From: Planctomycetota bacterium
GTDB lineage: Bacteria > Planctomycetota > Brocadiia > SM23-32 > JAKLEA01
Length of the DNA: 64,000 nucleotides
Direction of reading: 5' to 3'
NCBI GenBank assembly: GCA_022711755.1
Contig: JAKLEA010000004.1
Span: forward strand, 124,001 to 188,000
The position numbers were made by a program, and so were the translations under genes. Shown in pieces: positions 57,204-64,000 of the stretch (position 1 is the stretch's first letter; every line of letters begins with the position of its first letter). The notes beneath the pieces were generated by a model. That model was not told the DNA's origin and searched no databases. It saw only the letters and a list, made by a program, of their open reading frames with translations.

Positions 57204-58724
57204 ATGAATACGATTATGCTCTGCCATGCGACGCAACGCGCGATGGTTCTCCTTGTCGCGGCGGGATTGCTGCCCGTCGCTTCCCTGGAGTTCGCGCTTG
57301 CGGCGGAGGGAAAGGCCGAACCGGAGCGGGTCGCGCTCTGGCCGGACAAGGCGCCGGTCGGCGACGGGACGTTTTCGGAAGACAAAGCCTTCATAACGGT
57401 CCATCGCCCATCCATAGCGAACGGGACGGCAGTGGTCATCTGTCCCGGCGGGGGGTACGGCGGGCTTGTGACCGGACCGGAGGGAACAGGCATCGCCCGG
57501 TGGCTGAACCGGTGCGGGATAACCGGGATTGTGCTGGAGTACCGCCTCCCGGGGGGAAGATCGTTCGTTCCGATGCTTGACGTTCAGCGGGCCATCAGGA
57601 CCGCCCGGGCGAATGCGGCGGCGTGGGGCTGCGATCCGGCTCGGATCGGCGTGATGGGCTTTTCGGCGGGGGGGCATCTGGCGTCAACAGCGGCGACGCA
57701 TTTTGATGACGGTGATCCCAAATCGGCTGATCCGGTTGCGAAGGCCGGATGCCGTCCCGACTTCGCCATACTCATCTACCCGGTCATTTCGATGGGGCCG
57801 CAAACCCACGCCGGAACGAAGGCCAATCTGCTCGGCGGGAATCCGACGCAGGAGATGATAGATCTGTTCTCCAACGAGAAGCGGGTCAGCGACAAGACTT
57901 GCCCCGCGTTCCTTGCGCACGCGGTTGACGATACGGCGGTCTCCTGCGACAACAGTCGGCAGTTTTACGAGGCATTGAAGGCGCGCAAGGTCGCAGCCCG
58001 ATACCTTGAGCTTCCATCCGGGGGGCACGGATTGAACGGGTATCAGGGACCGATGTGGGACGCATGGCAGACGGAATCTTTGAAATGGCTGGAAGAGCAG
58101 AAGATCATCCCGACGGAAGACTCGATCAAGGATGCGAGGAGCGGGGCGACGGGAGAGGAGGAAGGTTTCATCCCGCTGTTCAACGGGAAGGACCTTGAGG
58201 GATGGGAAGGCGCCGACTGGGTAGTCGAGGACGGCGTCATGGTCTGCCGGGGCGGGAACCTGACCTACGTGAAGGACGAATTCGCGAACTTCATCCTGAG
58301 GTTCGACCTGAAGCTGTCACCCAGCGGCAACAACGGGCTGAACATCAGGACGGACGGCGCGATCTGGAACGAGATACAGGTCCTTGACGACGAGCATCCG
58401 ATGTATGCAAACATTCATCCCTACCAGGCGCACGGCTCGATCTATGGCGTCGTGCCGGCGAAGCGGGGATTCCTCAAGCCGGCTGGGGAGTGGAACTCGC
58501 AGGAGGTCATGGCCGACGGCAGCCGGATCCGGGTGACGCTCAACGGGACGGTCATCGTTGACGCCGACCTGTCCAAGCTGGACCTTGACAAGTGCATTGA
58601 CGGCAACGCCCATCCGGGCCTTCGACGAACGTCGGGCAGGATCGGCTGGCTTGGGCATCCAAACGCTCTCGGGCTTAAGGGAGCGATCTTCATCCGGAAT
58701 ATTCGGATAAAGAAGCTCCCCTGA
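57204..58724 (+). CDS. Secreted alpha/beta-hydrolase (esterase/xylanase-like) fused to DUF1080 domain
   Basis: 506 residues with a signal peptide (MVLLVAAGLLPVASLEFALAA). Residues about 40-310 are an esterase-type hydrolase with nucleophile GFSAGGHLAS, oxyanion stretch VICPGGGYGGLV, and a C-terminal SGGHGLNGY with the likely catalytic His. Residues about 325-505 are a DUF1080 (3-keto-disaccharide hydrolase-type) beta-sandwich: FIPLFNGKDLEGWEGADWVVEDGVMVC, NNGLNIRT and a C-terminal IFIRNIRIKKL. The two domains normally occur as separate proteins in planctomycetes, so this is a fusion. ATG 57204 has a GGGAG site. It is divergent from the GH4/sulfatase run. Confidence 0.85.
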   Translation: MNTIMLCHATQRAMVLLVAAGLLPVASLEFALAAEGKAEPERVALWPDKAPVGDGTFSEDKAFITVHRPSIANGTAVVICPGGGYGGLVTGPEGTGIARWLNRCGITGIVLEYRLPGGRSFVPMLDVQRAIRTARANAAAWGCDPARIGVMGFSAGGHLASTAATHFDDGDPKSADPVAKAGCRPDFAILIYPVISMGPQTHAGTKANLLGGNPTQEMIDLFSNEKRVSDKTCPAFLAHAVDDTAVSCDNSRQFYEALKARKVAARYLELPSGGHGLNGYQGPMWDAWQTESLKWLEEQKIIPTEDSIKDARSGATGEEEGFIPLFNGKDLEGWEGADWVVEDGVMVCRGGNLTYVKDEFANFILRFDLKLSPSGNNGLNIRTDGAIWNEIQVLDDEHPMYANIHPYQAHGSIYGVVPAKRGFLKPAGEWNSQEVMADGSRIRVTLNGTVIVDADLSKLDLDKCIDGNAHPGLRRTSGRIGWLGHPNALGLKGAIFIRNIRIKKLP

Positions 58725-58811
58725 CGGTTTGAATCGCGCAGGGAAAACGCGCCGGGATCGGAGTATAATGGCGCAGGAGAGAATTGGCGCGCGGAGGGAG
58801 GATAGGCACTC

Positions 58812-61800
58812 ATGGCAGTCAGGAAAAGATTCCGCATAGACGTTCTGGAACGCAGGACGCTGCTTTCCGTTCCGGCGTTCGGCGATCCCGTATTCACCGC
58901 GCTTCCGTCAAGCCCCGCTTTCCATCCGACGCCGGACGGTTTCAGCGATCTGGACTCGGACGGTTATGCCGACATTATTGTCAGTTATCAGAAGACGTCC
59001 AATCCGAACGAGGGTTTCATAGTCGCTGTTATGAAGGGCAACGAGGACGGAACTTTCACCACGGCTCCGGCAGCCGATATGCCGGGGCGTCTGCGGGCGG
59101 TCAAATTCTCGGACTTCAACGGAGACGGGCGCAGGGACATCCTGCTCCATTCCCAGACTTACAATCTTTCAACCCCGGATTTCGACCGGTTTGACGTGAT
59201 GCTCGGCAACGCCGACGGGAGCTTTACACATGCCGGATCGCAGATAAGCGCTCTGGCGAATTCGGAGCTTGAAGTATTCGATATGAATGGGGACGGCAAG
59301 AGCGACCTGGCAATCAAGGAGAATCCGTTCCTCGACCTGCCCAACATCAATGTTATGCGCGGGGTCGGCAACGGCGCGTTCCTGGCAAACGTCCGCACGG
59401 AGTTCGAGCTTGGAACCCGGATTTGCTCATACAGAGATGACCTTACGGGGGACGGCATTGCGGACATACTGACGAACTGGCCGGGGCTGGATGAGAATCC
59501 GCTCGAACTCCATCCGGGAAGGACTGACGGAACATTCGCCGCAACCCCGACGTGGTCAACCGGCGGGGATTTGACAATCTTCCACTCCCTGCTTGAGATG
59601 AACGGGGATTCCCTGCCGGACATAATCGCCACGCGGGCCGCGCCGGAGAACCCATACTCCGTCAGCATCGCCGTCTTCGCCAACAACGGCAACGGGACCT
59701 TCACGTCGAAGACCAATCTGCCGCTGGGGGGGGGGCTTGACTGGCCATTCTCCGCCGACGTGAACGACGACGGCAGCATGGATCTTCTGGCTTTTGTCCA
59801 TCCCGACGCCGATCCCGACAGCGATCAGGTTATCGTCCTGAAGAACGATGGGACAGGCGTTCTGACCGCCTCGCAGACGGTTAACGTGACGGAAAGCGAT
59901 TTCATGATCCCGCTGGACATGAACGCTGATGATTGTCCCGACCTGGTCTGCTCCAGTTTCATGGTCTCAGGAACCGAATGGGGAACCAGGATATTCTTTT
60001 ATAATACTGTCTCCGGGACTTATGGGACAACGCCGTTGCTGCTGAAGCCCATTGTGCAGCCTGATCCGCCCTACGGAATGCCCTTCAGCGCCGATGAAAG
60101 CTCCCTCCTCGACGTATTCTTCAATGTCGTATCGCGGGACGGGGACGGGAAGGTGCTTTCAAACCTGCTGCTTGTCTACGAGAACAACGGCGATATGACC
60201 TTCCAGGCCCCGCAGTCCACTGAGTTCGGCGCGAACACCCTCTTCAACAGCCTTCTGTTTGACGCCAACGGCGACGGCATCGCCGAAACGCTGCCGTTCC
60301 GTGATTATCAGCCCGATGAGACAGCCGGGGGATTCTCCACTTGGACGTGGAACGGGACGGGACAGTTCTCCGCGACGGGAAACATCGCGGAGACCGACGG
60401 GCGCATTGCGTTGCAGATGAATATCTACGACCACGATACCGATGGTCTGAGCGACATCCTGCTTGTCGGCACAAGCCCCATCGGAGTCTACTCCGTCCGC
60501 AACGCGTCTGCGAACGCGGCCCCGGAGGCGACGATTGAGTCGCCCGACGACGGACTTGTGATCGCGCCGGGCGATAGTGTGAACCTTCAGGGTTCAGCCA
60601 CCGACGCGGACGGCGCCATAACAGAATGGCATTGGACGGTCACCGACCCGGATGGCATTGAATGGACGTCGGACCTGGAGGACCCGGGCCTGCTGGTTCT
60701 GGACAAACTGGGCATCTACGAGATTTCGTTGAACGTCACGGATAACGAGGGCCTTGCCGATCCCACGCCGCCTTCGGCAAGCGTCATAGTTGAGACGTAC
60801 GTCAACAAGCCGCCGGACGGGACCATAGATTCGCCGACCGTCGGAACCGCGATATTCCCCGGACAGAGCATAAACCTGCGCGGGAGCGGGACCGACACCG
60901 ACGGCACGATTGCCGGATGGAACTGGCAGATTGCCGGCCCGTCGGGTTTCTCGTGGTCGTCATCCGTGGAGGATCCGGGGTTGCTTGAGTTGAATGCGCT
61001 GGGCGGCTACACGATCACGATGACAGTGACGGATGACGACGGGCTGGCCGATCCGACCCCGGCGACGGTTTCCGTAATTGTTTATGGCGAGATAAACCAG
61101 CCGCCGAACGGGATCATTGACTCCCCCGCCGAGGGAACAACCATCCTGCAGGGGCAGAAGATCAACCTGATGGGAAGTGGCGCCGACGCCGACGGGGGGA
61201 TCGCCTCGTGGTCATGGCTTGTGACAGGACCGGCGGGATTTTCGTGGGCGTCGTCGTTTGAGGATCCGGGGCTGCTTCAGTTGAACACCCCGGGCAGCTA
61301 CGTCGTGTCTCTGGTCGTGACGGACAACGATGGCGCGCCCGATCCCATTCCGGCGATATCGAGGGTGACGGTTATCGAGGCCGGCAACCTTCCGCCGAAC
61401 GGGGTGATCACGTCGCCGGCGGACGGGGCGGTGGTCAACGCCGGGGATTTCGTGAACCTGACCGCCAACGGCTCCGATTCTGATGGGACGATAGCGGGCT
61501 GGCTCTGGCTGATAACCGGGCCGCAGTCGCTATCATTCGTGGTCGAAGACCCCGGGCCGGTTCGCCTGGACGCGCCGGGGGACTACGCCATAACGCTTAC
61601 CGTGACGGATGACGACGGGGAAGCCGATCCCGTTCCGGACGTTGTGGAGATACGAGTCAACGCGGCCCCGGCGGCGGACAACCTGGCAGCCGCGACCGCT
61701 GAGGATTCACCCGTCTCGATCATCCTAAACGCGATTGACCCGAACGGGGACGCGATCACCTACTCGATATCCGCTCAGCCGTCTCATGGAAGCGTCGCGT

Positions 61801-63752
61801 TCGCCCCCGGCGGGGACGGCACAGAAGTGATTTTTACCCCTGCTAAGGATTTCGCTGGAACCGATACGTTTTCCTACATCGCCTCAGACCCATACTCCGC
61901 CGGGCTGCCTGCGGTCGTGACCGTCACCGTCAATCCGGTCAACGACCCGCCGGTCGCTTTTGACGTTGCGGGCGATGCGCGGGAAGACTCGCCGGTGGAC
62001 ATTCCTCTTGTAGCCCAGGATGTTGACAATCCGCCCGGGGAACTTACATGGATCATTACAGACCTGCCGCTTCACGGAACGGTGTCGCTTGTCGGCGGAA
62101 TTGCCACATACACGCCGGATACCGGATATCTGGGCGTGGATACGTTTGGTTTCCGGGTGAGCGACGCGGAACCGCTCTCGGATGACGGCTTGGTGACGAT
62201 AACCGTGCGTCCGGGGTGGGACCTGCTTGGCGTGGTTGACACCGGCGGCGGGAAGGTCTACGTGTATGACATGGACGGCATCGGATACGGCGCGCCGATT
62301 GACGGGGATTACGACGCGACGGACGGCGCGCCATATCGCATCGCCAATCCCGCAAACGATCTTTTGATCACGCGCAACGGCGCTGGGGTCGTCATCGTCG
62401 CCCGCAGTTGGACATATGACGGAACCTGGCGTCAGGCGGACTTCACCAACCTCGGCATTGTGGTGGAGGGGCCGCTGGCGGCGTTCCTGGACCAGCGCCT
62501 GCTGGACGGCAACATCAGTTTTATCGCCTCGACCGGGAAGATGGGTACGGTTCTTGTCAATTCCCCCGTTACGGGAATGAGTGACGGAGACCTGGAGGTT
62601 GCCGGCGTTTTGACCGTCCCGGAGGGCGCCGGCGTGTACTGCGCCGGGGAATCCGTCTCGCTCCTGTGGGCGAACGCCGCCGGGGACGGCATGGAAGCCG
62701 ACGTTGTCGCGCGCAAAATCGGTTCGTTCCTCATCTCTCACGGCATGACCGGCCGGGCGCTGGTTGAAGGCGCGATTGATTTGGTCTTCGCAGGTTATCG
62801 GGGGCCATCGGATTTCACCGGTTCGATTTCAGCCGGGAGCATCGGGTTATTCTACAATTACGGAATATACGGCGGGGCGGTTGAAACGACCGGGTTGCTA
62901 GGCAAGTTCATTTCCACCGGCAACGTCAGCGGAGATTTCAACGTCGGGGAAATGGGTCAGTTGATCTCGAACGGCAGCGTCAACGCGAACCTTGAGGCCG
63001 TCGGAAACGTCGGCACGATCTATACGCCGGGACTGCTTACCGGAACGTATGACGTCGGCGGGGTTCTCACGCAGGTTTTCGCCGTGTCCGGGGTAAATGC
63101 TGCAATCTCCGCCTCCACGATCGGCAGCCTGACCGTTGTGCGGGGCGACCTTGCGGGCGGCATCGCGCTGGATCAGCACGCGGGGGGAATCAACGTGATT
63201 CGCGGAGACCTGACCGCGTCAATAACGGCCGGCGGGGTGATAAGCTCGATCTACGTCCCCAACGGGACGTTCCGCGGGACGGTTGACACGCAGCGGTTGA
63301 CGATTCTGAACGTGAGCGCCACGGGAACCAACGGAGATCAACGCGCGCGCATAACCGCGCATTACAACATCGCCAACATCTACGTCTGGCGTAACCTTCA
63401 CGGCGCGGACATCGGCGTCGGGCTTTCCGGCATTGAGGACGGAGAGGTCGCCATAATCGGCTTCCTGTTCGTCGGCGGAGACGTGCAGCGGACCAACATC
63501 CTGGCCGGGGTATGTAACGAGAACGGCCCTGACGCGGGACCTTTCAACCCGTTCAGCGACGGCGGGGAGGACGGGACGCCGTACGTTCTCGACACAAAGG
63601 GCTACGCCTATATCGCCAACGTCCGAATCTTCGGCAAGGTCGGCACGGGCGAGGGTATGCACGGGCAATGGGCCATCGCCTCGCGCGATCCCGGAGCGTG
63701 GATCATCCGCAACGCCGCCGAAGACTACATAATTGACACGGACGTGAAATAG
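58812..63752 (+). CDS. Giant secreted/surface protein: LEPR-type N-terminus, FG-GAP, PKD and cadherin-like repeats
   Basis: 1646 residues. It begins with a basic stretch and LERRTLLS, the motif typical of planctomycete large extracellular proteins. Residues about 20-570 hold calcium-loop FG-GAP/VCBS repeats (DSDGYADIIV, NGDGRRDILL, NGDGKSDLAI, TGDGIADILT, DTDGLSDILLV and others). Residues about 570-955 are four PKD-like domains in tandem. Two cadherin-like/tandem-95 units follow (about 955-1135: AEDSPVSIILNAIDPNGDAITYSI..., REDSPVDIPLVAQDVD...). The C-terminal about 500 residues are Gly/Val-rich beta-solenoid-like repeats with many NGSVNANL-type turns. It likely binds calcium and polysaccharide on the cell surface or S-layer; not enzymatic as far as seen. 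Confidence 0.85.
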   Translation: MAVRKRFRIDVLERRTLLSVPAFGDPVFTALPSSPAFHPTPDGFSDLDSDGYADIIVSYQKTSNPNEGFIVAVMKGNEDGTFTTAPAADMPGRLRAVKFSDFNGDGRRDILLHSQTYNLSTPDFDRFDVMLGNADGSFTHAGSQISALANSELEVFDMNGDGKSDLAIKENPFLDLPNINVMRGVGNGAFLANVRTEFELGTRICSYRDDLTGDGIADILTNWPGLDENPLELHPGRTDGTFAATPTWSTGGDLTIFHSLLEMNGDSLPDIIATRAAPENPYSVSIAVFANNGNGTFTSKTNLPLGGGLDWPFSADVNDDGSMDLLAFVHPDADPDSDQVIVLKNDGTGVLTASQTVNVTESDFMIPLDMNADDCPDLVCSSFMVSGTEWGTRIFFYNTVSGTYGTTPLLLKPIVQPDPPYGMPFSADESSLLDVFFNVVSRDGDGKVLSNLLLVYENNGDMTFQAPQSTEFGANTLFNSLLFDANGDGIAETLPFRDYQPDETAGGFSTWTWNGTGQFSATGNIAETDGRIALQMNIYDHDTDGLSDILLVGTSPIGVYSVRNASANAAPEATIESPDDGLVIAPGDSVNLQGSATDADGAITEWHWTVTDPDGIEWTSDLEDPGLLVLDKLGIYEISLNVTDNEGLADPTPPSASVIVETYVNKPPDGTIDSPTVGTAIFPGQSINLRGSGTDTDGTIAGWNWQIAGPSGFSWSSSVEDPGLLELNALGGYTITMTVTDDDGLADPTPATVSVIVYGEINQPPNGIIDSPAEGTTILQGQKINLMGSGADADGGIASWSWLVTGPAGFSWASSFEDPGLLQLNTPGSYVVSLVVTDNDGAPDPIPAISRVTVIEAGNLPPNGVITSPADGAVVNAGDFVNLTANGSDSDGTIAGWLWLITGPQSLSFVVEDPGPVRLDAPGDYAITLTVTDDDGEADPVPDVVEIRVNAAPAADNLAAATAEDSPVSIILNAIDPNGDAITYSISAQPSHGSVAFAPGGDGTEVIFTPAKDFAGTDTFSYIASDPYSAGLPAVVTVTVNPVNDPPVAFDVAGDAREDSPVDIPLVAQDVDNPPGELTWIITDLPLHGTVSLVGGIATYTPDTGYLGVDTFGFRVSDAEPLSDDGLVTITVRPGWDLLGVVDTGGGKVYVYDMDGIGYGAPIDGDYDATDGAPYRIANPANDLLITRNGAGVVIVARSWTYDGTWRQADFTNLGIVVEGPLAAFLDQRLLDGNISFIASTGKMGTVLVNSPVTGMSDGDLEVAGVLTVPEGAGVYCAGESVSLLWANAAGDGMEADVVARKIGSFLISHGMTGRALVEGAIDLVFAGYRGPSDFTGSISAGSIGLFYNYGIYGGAVETTGLLGKFISTGNVSGDFNVGEMGQLISNGSVNANLEAVGNVGTIYTPGLLTGTYDVGGVLTQVFAVSGVNAAISASTIGSLTVVRGDLAGGIALDQHAGGINVIRGDLTASITAGGVISSIYVPNGTFRGTVDTQRLTILNVSATGTNGDQRARITAHYNIANIYVWRNLHGADIGVGLSGIEDGEVAIIGFLFVGGDVQRTNILAGVCNENGPDAGPFNPFSDGGEDGTPYVLDTKGYAYIANVRIFGKVGTGEGMHGQWAIASRDPGAWIIRNAAEDYIIDTDVK
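60522..61660 (+). repeat. Four tandem PKD-domain repeats of about 290 bp
   Basis: Repeat units begin at about 60522, 60810, 61100 and 61390, each encoding xxGxIxSPxxGxxI...GSxxDxDGxIxxWxW, ending in VTVTDDxGLADPxP. They are similar at protein level and not identical in DNA. The last unit lacks part of the WSS loop. Confidence 0.75.
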
Positions 63753-63773
63753 CGGGAATCCTTCGCGTCTCGC

Positions 63774-64000
63774 TCAGTACGCGTTTTGAAGCCCTTTGAA
63801 GGGCGTCATTGCGATGATGTATATGTCAAACCATATGGACCAGTGTTCGATGTAATAAAGATCGTATTGTATGCGCTTTTCCAAGGACGTGTCTCCGCGC
63901 CAGCCGTTGATCTGCGCCCAGCCCGTCATGCCGGCTTTGATCTTGTGGCGGAACATGTAACCGGGGATGCGCTTCTTGTATTCATCTACGAAGACGGGGC
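63774..64000 (-). CDS. Undecaprenyl-phosphate sugar phosphotransferase, C-terminal part (5' end outside window)
   Basis: Reading from the right edge, the visible residues include DEYKKRIPGYMFRHKIKAGMTGWAQINGWRGDTS, EKRIQYDLYYIEHWSIWFDIYII and a C-terminal PFKGLQNAY. These are the conserved end of WcaJ/EpsE-type bacterial sugar transferases, which attach the first sugar phosphate to undecaprenyl phosphate at the start of exopolysaccharide synthesis. The start and the N-terminal membrane helices lie outside the window, so the frame is partial. It converges with the giant surface-protein gene, 21 nt from its stop. Confidence 0.92.
   Translation of the reverse strand, partial: PVFVDEYKKRIPGYMFRHKIKAGMTGWAQINGWRGDTSLEKRIQYDLYYIEHWSIWFDIYIIAMTPFKGLQNAY

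Noticed and set aside
60522-61660. CRISPR array
   Set aside because: The repeats are about 290 bp, coding and protein-domain repeats, not short direct repeats with unique spacers.

Overview
The window is GC-rich bacterial DNA, densely coded on both strands, with short intergenic gaps and many 1-4 nt stop/start overlaps. The gene content points to a planctomycete-like member of the PVC group, probably an uncultivated, mostly anaerobic or facultative glycan degrader. Supporting traits are a 1646-residue secreted protein with an LERRTLLS-type N-terminal motif followed by FG-GAP, PKD and cadherin-like repeats, a Tat-exported Cys-type sulfatase, a DUF1080 domain, two GH4 enzymes, a DUF6785/OPT-like membrane protein, and several secreted enzymes of uncharacterised families. 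The lineage is inferred from gene content only; no rRNA or tRNA gene was seen.

Layout. 2-3173: the end of a molybdate/tungstate ABC importer (tandem-fused ModA, ModB, ModC). 3311-8782: a leader carrying a clear ydaO-type cyclic di-AMP riboswitch, followed by a single-direction operon of sensor kinase, receiver-TPR response regulator, two TrkA proteins and TrkH (potassium uptake). 8807-13029: a bicistronic nrpR-like regulator plus non-pyrrolysine MttB-family methyltransferase, divergent from a class I glutamate dehydrogenase that has a good promoter with a GGAA-N8-TTCC palindrome over its -10. 13188-20955: a degenerate KaiC-like/PPDK-like fusion protein, a radical SAM/SPASM plus MsbA-like exporter pair, a coiled-coil envelope protein and a zinc-ribbon membrane protein. 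21086-28059: a C45-type acyltransferase, a WbsX/GH99-like protein, a GHKL ATPase carrying an HExxH motif, and a DUF6785-like transporter. 28280-34632: PilT, a lipoprotein, PrmC, MurA, and a TMTC-like membrane-TPR protein.

34629-58724 is a dispersed carbohydrate-degradation region: two GH4 enzymes, GH130, GH3, a sialate O-acetylesterase, a DUF4838/GH67-like lipoprotein, a large alpha-toroid lipoprotein, a sulfatase and an esterase-DUF1080 fusion. A slipin, lipoproteins, a zinc-ribbon rhomboid protease and a ferredoxin-nitroreductase are mixed in. No SusC/SusD pair is present. The window ends with the giant surface protein and the C-terminal part of an exopolysaccharide sugar transferase.

The two most informative regulatory loci are the c-di-AMP riboswitch ahead of a potassium operon that also encodes its own two-component system, and the nrpR-mttB / gdhA divergon, which suggests 2-oxoglutarate-responsive nitrogen control of a methylamine-type methyltransferase.
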